DNA from: Streptomyces beigongshangae
GTDB taxonomy: Bacteria; Actinomycetota; Actinomycetes; Streptomycetales; Streptomycetaceae
Direction of reading: 5' to 3'
DNA length: 64,000 nucleotides
NCBI RefSeq assembly: GCF_019710745.1
Contig: NZ_JAHKJW010000024.1
Coordinates: 53,155-117,154 of the forward strand
This document shows positions 23,727 through 32,179 of the stretch, piece after piece. Position 1 is the first letter of the stretch; every line of letters starts with the position of its first letter. The position numbers were made by a program, and so were the translations under genes. The notes beneath the pieces were generated by a model. The model did no database searches. It worked only from the letters and a program-made list of their open reading frames with translations, and was not told the origin of the DNA.

Positions 23727-23981
23727 TCCCGCCGGGCGGCCCGTGTGCCGGCGCGGCCGTCCCACCCGCGGGCGGGACAGGTTCCGATTACGCTGCGTTG
23801 CGAAGGTCACAGTTCAAAGCGCTTGCTTAGAGGGAATGACCTGCGGGAGCGTAGGAGTGCGTACTGGCGAGTAATATTTCGTCCGGAGCGTGGGCAGCCC
23901 CCACCGGGAACAGCCGCTTCAGGCGCCTATGCTGCCCGTAAGCAGGCAGCCCAGAAAAGACGATGCAGTAGGAGAGCCGGC

Positions 23982-24767
23982 GTGAGCTTGAGGATCGTTG
24001 TCACCGTGAAGTACGTGCCCGACGCCACCGGCGACCGGCACTTCGCCGAGGACCTGACCGTCGACCGCGACGACGTGGACGGCCTGCTGTCGGAGCTCGA
24101 CGAGTACGCGGTCGAGCAGGCCCTGCAGATCGCCGACGAGGCGGACGACGCGGAGATCACCGTGCTGACCGTCGGCCCCGAGGACGCCAAGGACGCCCTG
24201 CGCAAGGCGCTGTCCATGGGCGCCGACAAGGCGATCCACGTCGAGGACGACGACCTCCACGGCACCGACGCCATCGGCACCTCGCTCGTGCTGGCCAAGG
24301 CGATCGAGAAGGCCGGCTACGACCTGGTCGTCTCCGGCATGGCCTCCACCGACGGCACCATGGGCATCGTGCCCGCGCTGCTGGCCGAACGTCTGGGCGT
24401 CCCGCAGGTCACGCTGCTCTCCGAGGTCTCCGTCGAGGACGGGGTCGTGAAGGGCCGCCGTGACGGCGACAGCGCCTCCGAGCAGCTGGAGGCGTCCCTG
24501 CCGGCGGTCGTGTCGGTCACCGACCAGTCGGGCGAGGCCCGCTACCCGTCCTTCAAGGGCATCATGGCGGCCAAGAAGAAGCCGGTGGAGTCCTGGGACC
24601 TGTCCGACCTAGGTCTGGAGGCGGACGAGGTCGGCCTGGAGGGTTCCTGGACCAAGGTCGACTCCGCCACCGAGCGCCCCGCGCGCACCGCAGGCACGAT
24701 CGTCAAGGACGAGGGCGAGGGCGGCAAGCAGCTCGCCGCCTTCCTCGCGGAGCGCAAGTTCGTCTGA
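23982..24767 (+). CDS. etfB: Electron transfer flavoprotein beta subunit
   Basis: A 261-residue EtfB with VVTVKYVPDATGD at the N-terminus, LSMGADKAIHVEDDDL, the AMP-site region GMASTDGTMGIVPALLAERLG and the C-terminal arm LPAVVSVTDQSGEARYPSFKGIMAAKKKP. EtfAB carries electrons from acyl-CoA and similar dehydrogenases to the quinone pool via ETF-QO, or works in electron bifurcation. GTG at 23982 follows TAGGAG. It is followed after 96 bp by etfA in the same orientation, a typical operon. The 255 bp upstream contain no other gene and a relatively AT-rich stretch (GTAATATTTCG, about 23870-23880). Confidence 0.95.
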   Translation: MSLRIVVTVKYVPDATGDRHFAEDLTVDRDDVDGLLSELDEYAVEQALQIADEADDAEITVLTVGPEDAKDALRKALSMGADKAIHVEDDDLHGTDAIGTSLVLAKAIEKAGYDLVVSGMASTDGTMGIVPALLAERLGVPQVTLLSEVSVEDGVVKGRRDGDSASEQLEASLPAVVSVTDQSGEARYPSFKGIMAAKKKPVESWDLSDLGLEADEVGLEGSWTKVDSATERPARTAGTIVKDEGEGGKQLAAFLAERKFV

Positions 24768-24863
24768 CGCGGCCTCGCGGGCCGGAAGCTCCTCCGGGAC
24801 GCGCACCCGCCGCAGGCTCCCCGACCGCCCATCGTCTTCCGCAAGCAGGAGAGAAGAAGTCCC

Positions 24864-25826
24864 ATGGCTGAAGTTCTCGTCTACGTCGACCACGTGGACG
24901 GCGCCGTCCGCAAGCCCACCCTGGAGCTGCTGACGCTCGCCCGCCGCATCGGTGACCCCGTCGCCGTCGCGCTCGGCAACGGCGCCGCGGACACCGCCGC
25001 CGCGCTCGCCGAGCACGGCGCGGTCAAGGTCCTCACCGACGACGCCGCCGAGTACGCCGACTACCTCGTCGTACCGAAGGTGGACGCCCTCCAGGCCGCC
25101 GTCGAAGCCGTGTCCCCGGCCGCCGTACTGGTGCCCTCCTCGGCCGAGGCCAAGGAGATCGCCGCCCGTCTCGCGCTGCGCATCGGCTCCGGCATCATCA
25201 CCGACGCCGTCGACCTGGAGGCCGGCGACGAGGGCCCGGTGGCCACGCAGTCCGTGTTCGCCGCCTCGTACACCACCAGGACCCGTGTCTCCAAGGGCAC
25301 CCCGGTCATCACCGTCAAGCCGAACTCGGCCGCCGTGGAGGCCGCCCCGGCCGCCGGCAGCGTCGAGGCGCTGTCCGTCACCTTCTCGGACAAGGCGACC
25401 GGCACCAAGGTCACCGGCCGTACCGAGCGCGAGTCGACGGGCCGCCCGGAGCTGACCGAGGCCGCGATCGTGGTCTCCGGCGGCCGCGGTGTCAACGGCG
25501 CCGAGAACTTCGGGCTCATCGAGGCCCTCGCCGACTCCCTCGGCGCGGCCGTCGGCGCCTCGCGCGCCGCGGTGGACGCCGGCTGGTACCCGCACACCAG
25601 CCAGGTCGGCCAGACCGGCAAGAGCGTGTCCCCGCAGCTGTACATCGCCTCCGGCATCTCCGGCGCGATCCAGCACCGCGCCGGCATGCAGACCTCCAAG
25701 ACGATCGTGGCGGTCAACAAGGACGCCGAGGCCCCGATCTTCGACCTGGTCGACTACGGCGTGGTCGGCGACCTCTTCGAGGTCGTCCCGCAGCTCACCG
25801 AGGAGATCAGGACCCGCAAGGGCTGA
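24864..25826 (+). CDS. etfA: Electron transfer flavoprotein alpha subunit
   Basis: A 320-residue EtfA. The N-terminal domain starts MAEVLVYVDHVDGAVRK. The C-terminal FAD-binding domain has the signature YPHTSQVGQTGKSVSPQLYI, then ASGISGAIQHRAGMQTS and IVAVNKDAEAPIFDLVDYGVVGDL. Together with EtfB it forms the heterodimer that binds FAD and AMP. ATG at 24864 follows AGGAGAGAAG. A perfect 16-bp stem follows the stop and separates it from the convergent exonuclease-family gene. Confidence 0.96.
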   Translation: MAEVLVYVDHVDGAVRKPTLELLTLARRIGDPVAVALGNGAADTAAALAEHGAVKVLTDDAAEYADYLVVPKVDALQAAVEAVSPAAVLVPSSAEAKEIAARLALRIGSGIITDAVDLEAGDEGPVATQSVFAASYTTRTRVSKGTPVITVKPNSAAVEAAPAAGSVEALSVTFSDKATGTKVTGRTERESTGRPELTEAAIVVSGGRGVNGAENFGLIEALADSLGAAVGASRAAVDAGWYPHTSQVGQTGKSVSPQLYIASGISGAIQHRAGMQTSKTIVAVNKDAEAPIFDLVDYGVVGDLFEVVPQLTEEIRTRKG

Positions 25827-25851
25827 GCACCTCCCCGAAGAGCCGGCCGAA

Positions 25852-25886
25852 GGGGCCCCGGTGACCGTCACGGTCACCGGGGCCCC
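25852..25886. terminator. Bidirectional terminator, 16-bp perfect stem
   Basis: The left arm 25852-25867 (GGGGCCCCGGTGACCG) and right arm 25871-25886 pair without mismatch around a TCA loop. It is placed between the 3' ends of etfA (25826) and the leftward endonuclease/phosphatase gene (25911), so it can serve both. Confidence 0.85.
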
Positions 25887-25910
25887 GCCCCGTTCCGGAC
25901 GCAGGCCGCC

Positions 25911-26813
25911 TCACGCCAGGGTCAAGGACGCCTGTACGGGCAGGTGGTCGCTCGGGAACTGCCCGTTCACGGAGAAGGTGTTGACGGACGCCCGGTGCGT
26001 GCGCACACCGGGCGAGGTGAGGATCCAGTCGATGCGGTCGCCGTCCGGCACCAGCGGCCGGTACCCGTGGAACGTGCCGTACAGCCTGCTGCGCCCGGCC
26101 GCCGTCTCCCAGGTGTCGACGAGTCCGGCGCCGAGCATCGTGTCGTGGACCGGGTTCCCGCGGGCGGGGACGTTGAAGTCGCCCGTCACCACGAGCGGCA
26201 GGGAGCGGTCGAGCCGCGTGATCCGTTCGGCGATCAGGGCCGCGGCACGCGCGCGTGCGTGCTGACTGGCGTTGTCCAGGTGGGTGTTGAGGAGGTAGAA
26301 CTCCCGCCGCCCGTCCCGCAGGTCCCGGAAGCGGACCCAGGTCACCATGCGGACGGACCCGCCGCCCCAGGTGTTCGAGCCGATCACGCCGGGGGTGTCG
26401 GAGAGCCAGAAGTGGTCGTACTCGACCGGGGCGAGTCTGCGGGTGTCGTAGAAGACCGCCATGAACTCGTCCCGGCTGCCGCCCGCACGGCCCGTGCCGA
26501 TCCAGTCGTAGGCTCCGCCGAGGTCCGTCGCGATGTCGCGCACCTGCTGGTACAGGCCCTCCTGGGTGCCGATCACATGGAGCCGCTCCCGGCGGAGCAG
26601 TTCACGGGTGACGGGACGCCGGACGGTCCAGCTGTTGGGCTCCGTGGTGCTCGCGTACCGCAGGTTGAACGACATGACCTCCAGTTGTCCACGGCGGTCC
26701 GCCGCCGAGGCGGACGAGTGGGAGAGCGCTGTGCCGGACAGGGGCAGGGCGACCGCTGCGCCGAGAGCGGTCTTGAGTCCCAGACGGCGCGTGACTCGGC
26801 TGTGACGGGGCAC
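25911..26813 (-). CDS. Tat-exported endonuclease/exonuclease/phosphatase-family protein
   Basis: A 300-residue EEP-fold protein with MSFNLRYAS (metal Asn), GTQEGLYQQ (Glu), FYLLNTHLDNAS (His), VVTGDFNVP (Asp/Asn), DRIDWILTS and a terminal SDHLPV with the catalytic His. The GTG start at 26813 is supported by AAGGAG and leads into a twin-arginine signal (TRRLGLKTALGAAVALPLSG), so the protein is probably exported. Homologues act as nucleases or as phosphodiesterases on phospholipids and sugars; the substrate is open. Confidence 0.88.
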   Translation of the reverse strand: MPRHSRVTRRLGLKTALGAAVALPLSGTALSHSSASAADRRGQLEVMSFNLRYASTTEPNSWTVRRPVTRELLRRERLHVIGTQEGLYQQVRDIATDLGGAYDWIGTGRAGGSRDEFMAVFYDTRRLAPVEYDHFWLSDTPGVIGSNTWGGGSVRMVTWVRFRDLRDGRREFYLLNTHLDNASQHARARAAALIAERITRLDRSLPLVVTGDFNVPARGNPVHDTMLGAGLVDTWETAAGRSRLYGTFHGYRPLVPDGDRIDWILTSPGVRTHRASVNTFSVNGQFPSDHLPVQASLTLA

Positions 26814-27085
26814 GGAGGGCTCCTTCTGTGGCGGGTGCCGGTTGTACGGCGGATGCCGGTCGAGTCGTGCGCCTCGCAGTCTCGAAGTTCGGCGTGAACA
26901 TGTCGAGATGCCGGGGTGGACCCCGCGGGAAGCCCGCGCGTGCTGCGGGAGGCCCGGGCGGAGCGGGGTGCCGCGGGCCCGGTGTGCGGTGCGCGGTGCC
27001 CGTCGGCGGTGCGGCGGGAACACGGGTGTTGACCGGCTGCGGGGGCACGGATAACTTCGCTCCACGGATTGCTGATTCCGCTTCC

Positions 27086-27147
27086 CGGAAGCCGGAAGCC
27101 GGAAGCCGGAAGCCGGAAGCCGGAAGCCGGAAGCCGGACGCGGAAGC
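27086..27147. repeat. Tandem 7-bp repeat in a divergent promoter region
   Basis: Seven perfect copies of CGGAAGC (27086-27134) are followed by CGGACGC and GGAAGC. They lie in the 346-bp region between the divergent EEP gene (start 26813) and the DUF6986 gene (start 27160), ending 12 bp before the latter's start codon. Copy number sets the distance between the DUF6986 promoter and its ribosome site, so variation could tune expression. The remainder of the gap shows no gene; a more AT-rich part near 27048-27078 may be the promoter. Confidence 0.9.
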
Positions 27148-27159
27148 GGGAGGTCGTGC

Positions 27160-28488
27160 ATGGGCCGAGAGCGGCGGGACCGGCGGGACCGACGGGAAAA
27201 GGTGGCGACGACCCTCGCGGGTGCCGTCGGCGAGGAGATCGGCACCTTCCTCGCCCCGGTCGACGCCGAGTTGGAGCGTGGCTACCCCGGAGACCCCGGC
27301 ACCCGCCAGCCCGTCCACACCGTGTACGTGCCCGGTGACGCCTTCGCCGCCGGCACCGTCCGCTCCTGGGGCGACCGGGCCCTCGCCGCCCTCGACCGGC
27401 ACGCGCCCGACGCCGCCTCCTTCGCCGCCGTGCTCGGCCTCCCCGACCACCTCGCGGAGCCGGTGTACGACCGGGTGCGCGCCAAGCTGGAGCGCGAGCC
27501 CGTCGAAGACCTGCGGATCGACTTCGAGGACGGCTACGGAACCCGCCCCGACGCCGAGGAGGACGAGGCGGCGGCCCGCGCGGCCCGGCTGGTCGCGGAG
27601 GCCCACGCCCGCCGGGACGGCACGGCGGCCCCGTACACGGGCATCCGGGCGAAGTGCATGGAGGCGCCGGTCCGCGACCGGGGCATCCGCACGCTCGACA
27701 TCTTCCTCACCGGGCTGATGGAGGCGGGCGGACTGCCCGGCGGACTGGTGCTGACGCTGCCGAAGGTGACGTACGCGGAGCAGGTCACCGCGATGGTGCG
27801 CCTCCTGGAGGAGTTCGAGGAGGCGCACGGGCTGGATCCGGGCCGGATCGGGTTCGAGATCCAGATCGAGACCAGCCAGGCCGTCCTCGCCTCCGACGGC
27901 ACGGCGACCGTGGCCCGTATGATCCGGGCCGCCCGGGGCCGCGCCACCGGACTGCACTACGGGACCTTCGACTACAGCGCCTGCCTCGGCGTCCCGGCCG
28001 CGTACCAGGCGAGCGACCACCCGGCCGCCGACCACGCCAAGGCGGTCATGCAGGTCGCGGCCGCCGGTACCGGTGTGCGCGTCTCGGACGGTTCCACCAA
28101 CGTGCTGCCGGTCGGCCCGACGCCCAAGGTCCACGACGCCTGGCGCCTGCACCACGCACTCGTCCGCCGCGCGCTCGCCCGCGCCTACTACCAGGGCTGG
28201 GACATGCACCCCGGACACCTGCCGACCCGGTACGCGGCCGTGTTCGCCTTCCACCGCGAGGGGTTCGAGCAGGCCGCGGCACGGCTCGTCGCGTACGCCG
28301 GCCGCGTCGGCGGCGACGTGCTGGACGAGCCCGCCACCGCCGGGGCCCTCGGCGGGTATCTGCTGCGCGGCCTGGACTGCGGGGCCCTCGACACCGCGGA
28401 GGTGACGCGGGCGACCGGCCTCACACGCGCCGACCTGGAGGGTTTCGCGGTGCCGCGGCGCGGCTACCCGGCGGCCCCGGCCACGTAG
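27160..28488 (+). CDS. DUF6986 family protein (HpcH/HpaI aldolase-like)
   Basis: A 442-residue TIM-barrel-type protein of the citrate-lyase beta/HpcH group, recognised as DUF6986. It has LRIDFEDGYGTRPDAEED (metal-binding Glu/Asp), a LTLPKVTYAEQV strand, GFEIQIETSQAVL (second metal Glu) and GLHYGTFDYSACLGV. Family members carry out metal-dependent aldol or Claisen reactions on keto acids; in Streptomyces such genes often accompany allantoin or glyoxylate metabolism, which is not visible here. ATG at 27160 has GGGAGG upstream, itself next to the 7-bp repeat array. Confidence 0.83.
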   Translation: MGRERRDRRDRREKVATTLAGAVGEEIGTFLAPVDAELERGYPGDPGTRQPVHTVYVPGDAFAAGTVRSWGDRALAALDRHAPDAASFAAVLGLPDHLAEPVYDRVRAKLEREPVEDLRIDFEDGYGTRPDAEEDEAAARAARLVAEAHARRDGTAAPYTGIRAKCMEAPVRDRGIRTLDIFLTGLMEAGGLPGGLVLTLPKVTYAEQVTAMVRLLEEFEEAHGLDPGRIGFEIQIETSQAVLASDGTATVARMIRAARGRATGLHYGTFDYSACLGVPAAYQASDHPAADHAKAVMQVAAAGTGVRVSDGSTNVLPVGPTPKVHDAWRLHHALVRRALARAYYQGWDMHPGHLPTRYAAVFAFHREGFEQAAARLVAYAGRVGGDVLDEPATAGALGGYLLRGLDCGALDTAEVTRATGLTRADLEGFAVPRRGYPAAPAT

Positions 28489-28924
28489 TGGCCCCGCCCC
28501 AACTGCTCCCACCCGCCCGCCCGTCCTTCCGTGCCGTCACCGGCGCCCCGTGGCCGTGATACGGGCGCTGCTTCACCGACGTCGTACTCCCCAGGGGCGG
28601 GGACCGTCATGCGTCGTGCGGCCTTCGTCGTGCGGCCTTCCCGGACGAAGAGCCGTGCGCCTCGCCACGGAGCCGCGGATCGCCGCGCGCCCGGGACCCG
28701 GGACCCGGGACCCGGGAAGGGAATCCCTTCGGCGCGGTCCGGACGGCTCTCCCGACCGCGGTGCCCGGCCGGGAATCCGGTGCGCGACGGCCGGTCCCCG
28801 TCGACCGGCGCCGCGGGCGGGAAGCCGGACACGCGGCGTCACGGCCGGTCCGAGGGCTTCGCGCGTGCCTGGCGGCTGCGGGGTCGGAGGGGTGCCGGGA
28901 GGTGCCCTCCCCGGGGGCCGTCCG
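28489..28924. other. Intergenic region, 436 bp, with a CCCGGGA repeat
   Basis: It lies between the 3' ends of the DUF6986 gene and the LacI-family gene. It holds four perfect copies of the 7-bp unit CCCGGGA (28690-28717) and a 14-bp direct duplication of CGTCGTGCGGCCTT near 28612-28640. Each CCCGGGA contains the palindrome CCCGGG. No reading frame shows a ribosome site and normal codon bias. Confidence 0.5.
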
Positions 28925-29962
28925 TCAGGCGGAGGGCGGCAGTTCGCCCGAGCCGCGGGTGATGAGGCGGGTCGGGAGCTCGATGCGTTCGGGCGCGAGC
29001 AGGGAGCCGTCGAGCTGGCGGAAGAGGCGGTCGGCGGCGGTGCGGCCGAGTTGGGCGGCGTCCTGGGCGACGACGGTGACGCCGGGCCGCAGGAGGTCGG
29101 CGAGTTCGATGTCGTCGAAGCCGACCAGGGCGACCGGGCGGGCGCGCTCGGAGATGACGCGTACGACCGTGACCGTCACGCGGTTGTTGCCCGCGAATAC
29201 GGCGGTCACGGGGGAGGGGCCCGAGAGCATGGTCTCGGCCGCCCGGCGGACCCGCTGCGGGTCGGTGACGCCCAGGGACATCCACGCGTCCTCCACCGGG
29301 ATGCCGGCGTCCTCCATCGCGGTGCGGTAGCCGCGCAGCCGCTCGGCCGCGGTGTGGATGCGGGGCATGTCCCCGATGAACCCGATCCGGCGGTGGCCGT
29401 GCGCGATGAGGTGGGCGACGCCGTCGCGCGCACCGCCGAAGCTGTCGGAGAGCACGACGTCCGCGTCGATCTGCCCCGCGGGGCGGTCCACGAACACCGT
29501 GGCGACGCCCGCCTTCATCTCGGGCTCCAGGTAGCGGTGGTCGTCACCGGCCGGGATGACCACCAGCCCGTCCACGCGGCGCGCGCACAGCGCGAGGACG
29601 AGTTCCTGCTCGCGCTCCGGGTCCTCGGCGCTGGACCCGTTGATCAGCAGGGCGCCGTGGGCGCGCGCCACCTCCTCCACCGCCCGGCTCAGCGGACCGT
29701 AGAACGGGTCCGCGAGGTCCTCCAGGACGAGACCGATGCTCGCGGTGCGTCCCTTGCGGAGCACCCGCGCGCTGTCGTTGCGCCGGAAGCCCAGCGCTTC
29801 GATCGCCTCCTGCACCCGGCGCTCGGTGTCGGGGGTGACCCCGGGCTCGCCGTTGACTACGCGCGACACCGTCTTCAGACCGACCCCGGCACGCGCGGCG
29901 ACGTCCTTCATGGTCGGACGGTTGCCGTAGCGGCTCTCGGTTCGGCGGGCGGTCTCGGCCAC
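28925..29962 (-). CDS. LacI-family transcriptional regulator
   Basis: A 345-residue LacI/GalR regulator. The N-terminal HTH and hinge are at TMKDVAARAGVGLKTVSRVV and the following NGEPGVTPDT. The periplasmic-binding-protein-like domain has LVLEDLADPFYGPLSRAVEE, GLVVIPAGDD, RRIGFIGDMP and VALVGFDDIELADLLRP. The GTG at 29962 adds an N-terminal tail of about 17 residues (ETARRTESRYGNRP) before the HTH. It is divergent from a ROK sugar kinase, with a perfect 12-bp palindrome between them, so it most likely represses that kinase and itself in response to a sugar. Confidence 0.92.
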   Translation of the reverse strand: MAETARRTESRYGNRPTMKDVAARAGVGLKTVSRVVNGEPGVTPDTERRVQEAIEALGFRRNDSARVLRKGRTASIGLVLEDLADPFYGPLSRAVEEVARAHGALLINGSSAEDPEREQELVLALCARRVDGLVVIPAGDDHRYLEPEMKAGVATVFVDRPAGQIDADVVLSDSFGGARDGVAHLIAHGHRRIGFIGDMPRIHTAAERLRGYRTAMEDAGIPVEDAWMSLGVTDPQRVRRAAETMLSGPSPVTAVFAGNNRVTVTVVRVISERARPVALVGFDDIELADLLRPGVTVVAQDAAQLGRTAADRLFRQLDGSLLAPERIELPTRLITRGSGELPPSA

Positions 29963-30058
29963 GATGCGCTGTCCTGTCCTGTAGTCCGTGTGGCTGCGCC
30001 GGTCCTGACGGACTCGGCGGACAGCCGGATCGGGATGTGCGGTCGAGCATAGAGCCTG

Positions 30059-30070
30059 GACAACGTTGTC
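30059..30070. promoter_or_regulatory. LacI-type operator GACAACGTTGTC
   Basis: A perfect 12-bp palindrome with a central CG step, as in many LacI/GalR operators; flanking bases extend it to TGGACAACGTTGTCAG. It lies 97 bp upstream of the LacI-family start and 110 bp upstream of the ROK kinase start. GTGCAACGCATTC at about 30087 could be a weaker second site. Confidence 0.7.
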
Positions 30071-30179
30071 AGATGCGAGAGAGACTGTGCAACGCATTCT
30101 CCGGCCCGCTCTCCACCGCGTGACCGGCCCTGCTCCTTCCTCATGTCCCACCGGGCTCCGATCGGGAGAACTGACACTG

Positions 30180-31139
30180 ATGCACACCGACCTCGTGGCC
30201 GCGCTCGACATCGGCGGCACCAAGATCGCCGGAGCGCTGGTGGACGGCCACGGCCGGATCCTGCTGCGCGCCCAGCGGCCGACGCCCGCGCAGGAGCACG
30301 GCGACACCGTCATGCGGGCCGTCGAGGCCGTGCTCGGCGAGCTGACCGCCTCCCCGCTGTGGAGCGGGGTCACGGCGGTCGGTATCGGCAGCGCCGGTCC
30401 CGTGGACGCCTCGGCGGGCACGGTGAGCCCGGTGAACGTCCCCGGCTGGCGCGGCTATCCCCTCGTCGAGCGGGTCCGCGCCGTGGCGGACGGGCTGCCC
30501 GTCGAACTGATCGGCGACGGTGTGGCCATCACGGCGGCCGAGCACTGGCAGGGGGCCGCCCGCGGCCACGACAACGCGCTCTGCATGGTGGTCTCGACGG
30601 GCGTCGGCGGCGGCCTGGTGCTGGGCGGACAGCTGCACCCGGGGCCCACGGGCAATTCCGGTCACATCGGTCACATCAGCGTGGACCTCGACGGCGACCG
30701 GTGCCCGTGCGGGGCCCGCGGCTGCGTCGAACGCATCGCGAGCGGCCCGAACATCGCGCGCCGCGCCGTCGAGGGCGGCTGGCGGCCGGGTCCCGGGGGC
30801 GACACCTCCGCCGCCGCCGTGGCCGCCGCGGCCCGGGCGGGCGACCCCGTCGCGACGGCCTCCTTCGAACGTGCCGCGCGGGCGCTGGCGGCGGGCATCG
30901 CGGCGACCGCGACCCTGGTGGAGATCGACATCGCGGTGATCGGCGGGGGGGTGGGCAAGGCGGGCGAGGTCCTGTTCGCGCCGCTGCGGGCCGCCCTGCG
31001 CGACTACGCCACGCTGTCGTTCGTGCAGCGGCTCACCGTGACGCCGGCCCGGATGGGCACGGACGCCGGGCTGGTGGGGGCCGCGGCGGCCGCGCTCAGC
31101 CGGAGGCCGAGCGCCACCGTCGCGGGGGTCGGCGGCTGA
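30180..31139 (+). CDS. ROK-family sugar kinase
   Basis: A 319-residue glucokinase-like ROK protein without DNA-binding domain. It has the phosphate-1 loop LDIGGTKIAGALVD, GIGSAGPVD, ELIGDGVAITAAEHWQGAA, STGVGGGLVLGGQL and the ROK zinc motif CPCGARGCVERIASG, plus HIGHISVDLDG, whose His coordinates the zinc. It phosphorylates a hexose or N-acetylhexosamine with ATP; the sugar is unknown. ATG at 30180 has GGAG 11 bases upstream. It is divergent from the LacI-family regulator, which probably controls it. Confidence 0.9.
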   Translation: MHTDLVAALDIGGTKIAGALVDGHGRILLRAQRPTPAQEHGDTVMRAVEAVLGELTASPLWSGVTAVGIGSAGPVDASAGTVSPVNVPGWRGYPLVERVRAVADGLPVELIGDGVAITAAEHWQGAARGHDNALCMVVSTGVGGGLVLGGQLHPGPTGNSGHIGHISVDLDGDRCPCGARGCVERIASGPNIARRAVEGGWRPGPGGDTSAAAVAAAARAGDPVATASFERAARALAAGIAATATLVEIDIAVIGGGVGKAGEVLFAPLRAALRDYATLSFVQRLTVTPARMGTDAGLVGAAAAALSRRPSATVAGVGG

Positions 31140-31250
31140 GCCGCGCGCTGTTCTCCGGGGCGGCCTGCTGAAGGGCGGGCCGGCTGAGGGGCGAGCCGGT
31201 CGGGGGCGAGCCGGTCGGGGGCGGCGGTCGGTCGCCGGGACGTGCGGGCC

Positions 31251-31285
31251 GGTGGGGGCTTGTCGCGCAGTTCCCCGCGCCCCTT
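31251..31285. repeat. Streptomyces dispersed intergenic element
   Basis: The stretch GGTGGGGGCTTGTCGCGCAG continuing as TTCCCCGCGCCCCTT is one I remember as recurring many times between genes of Streptomyces chromosomes (usually as its reverse complement, starting AAGGGGCGCGGGGAACTG). Just before it, GGCGAGCCGGTCGGGG occurs in tandem (31190-31220). The function is unknown. The identification is from memory and could be tested by a self-search of the genome. Confidence 0.5.
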
Positions 31286-31345
31286 GGAGGATGCGGGTGG
31301 AAAGTCCGACCGTGACCCATGGGCGGGTCGGCAGTTGAACCGGGC

Positions 31346-31537
31346 ATGAAGAAGCGCAGCATGCTGGCCATCGCCTCCCTCGCCACCGGCTTCGTCGTGG
31401 CGGCCGTCACCCCCTCCCACTCCCAGGGCGCCGACGCCCTCGGCAACCTCGACCTCCAGGACACCGTCACCACCGTCGACCGGACGGTCAGTCAGGGCAG
31501 CATGGCCCTGGACGACGGCTCCCCGGAGGAGGACTGA
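31346..31537 (+). CDS. Small secreted protein
   Basis: A 63-residue protein with a classical signal peptide (MKKRSMLAIASLATGFVVAA, cleavage likely near SHSQG) and a short acidic mature part (NLDLQDTVTTVDRTVSQGSM, ending DDGSPEED). I have seen similar small secreted proteins in Streptomyces but know no function. No good ribosome site precedes the ATG at 31346; the ATG at 31319 would add nine residues. A strong terminator follows at 31565. Confidence 0.65.
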   Translation: MKKRSMLAIASLATGFVVAAVTPSHSQGADALGNLDLQDTVTTVDRTVSQGSMALDDGSPEED

Positions 31538-31564
31538 CCGGCCCTTCCGACCCCTTCCGTCCCG

Positions 31565-31588
31565 AGCCCGGCCCGGTGGGGCCGGGCT
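31565..31588 (+). terminator. Intrinsic terminator
   Basis: A perfect 10-bp stem AGCCCGGCCC/GGGCCGGGCT with a GGTG loop, directly followed by TTTC, 27 bp after the stop of the small secreted protein. Confidence 0.85.
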
Positions 31589-31691
31589 TTCGGCTGCGTT
31601 CGGCCCGTCGGACGCGACCTCATCAGGACCTGGTTTCCATGGCAGGGGGGAGCGGGCAAGCCTCAGGGGGCCACACAGCAGAGGGGGAACC

Positions 31692-31781
31692 GTGATCGTC
31701 TGGATCAACGGTTGCGCCGACGCAAGGCCCGGTCAGCATTCCTACCTGCTTCTATCCGGTCCCGCTCCTCGCCTTACTTAG
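31692..31781 (+). pseudogene. Relic of a P-loop kinase N-terminus
   Basis: GTG at 31692 begins V-I-V-W-I-N-G, nearly identical to the start of the intact kinase-NUDIX gene at 42024 (V-I-V-V-W-I-N-G). The Walker A that should follow is destroyed and the frame stops after 29 residues. Only about 20 bp are clearly related, so the claim is modest. Its interest lies in marking the left side of the accessory region, whose right side carries the intact relative. Confidence 0.45.
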
Positions 31782-32179
31782 GGCCCGCCGGAGAATAAAC
31801 CGATGCCCTGCGACCTGGGCGTATGCACGACGCCACGGCCACGCGCAACGAAGGCGGCGCCCCCAGGTGCTTCGCCACCCTGGGGCAGGCTGACGAGTAC
31901 GCCTGCGCCGCCTCCGTGCGGGTGGCGAGGTTCCACGACTGGGCCAACCACGACCCAGCAGGCGCGACTCACGATGTCCGCGGCTCCGGGGACGGTGAGT
32001 GAGGCGTGGTTCCAGCCGCCGGGGACGGCGAACGGATCGAGGATGATCCGCCTCACGGCCTGAAACTGTGAACGTTCCCACAAAAGATATCATTAATTTC
32101 CCGATCGGGCGCGTGCCTGTCAACCGACCGATGGAGCGACCGGCGGGGACCGGGCTCTCGGAGCGGGGGCACCGAACGG
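31782..32179. other. Intergenic region, 398 bp, before the PaaX-like gene
   Basis: A minus-strand frame (31778-32083) contains a protein-like stretch (ILDPFAVPGGWNHASLTVPG) but then degenerates, so this may be an old gene fragment that I cannot name. From about 32060 the DNA is clearly AT-richer (AAAAGATATCATTAATTTC) and holds two palindromes described separately. It is probably the promoter region of the PaaX-like gene. Confidence 0.4.
32068..32109. promoter_or_regulatory. Palindrome pair upstream of the PaaX-like gene
   Basis: GTGAACGTTCCCAC (imperfect GGGAACGTTCCC, centred on AACGTT 32071-32076) and the perfect CCCGATCGGG (32100-32109) flank an AT-rich stretch. The same two palindromes in reverse order occur at 33442-33490, upstream of the next transcription unit. 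They are probable operators for the PaaX-like protein. Confidence 0.5.

Noticed and set aside
23727..23981. Riboswitch or tRNA in the etfB leader
   Set aside because: No cloverleaf, T-loop or known riboswitch core could be read; only a modest AT-rich stretch.
26602..28512. 636-residue minus-strand frame
   Set aside because: Shadow of the DUF6986 gene and its repeat leader; the repeated S-G-F-R-L-P-A text comes from the 7-bp units.
31778..32083. Minus-strand frame of 101 residues before the PaaX-like gene
   Set aside because: Only about 20 residues look protein-like and no family was recognised; noted as possible debris, not called as a gene.
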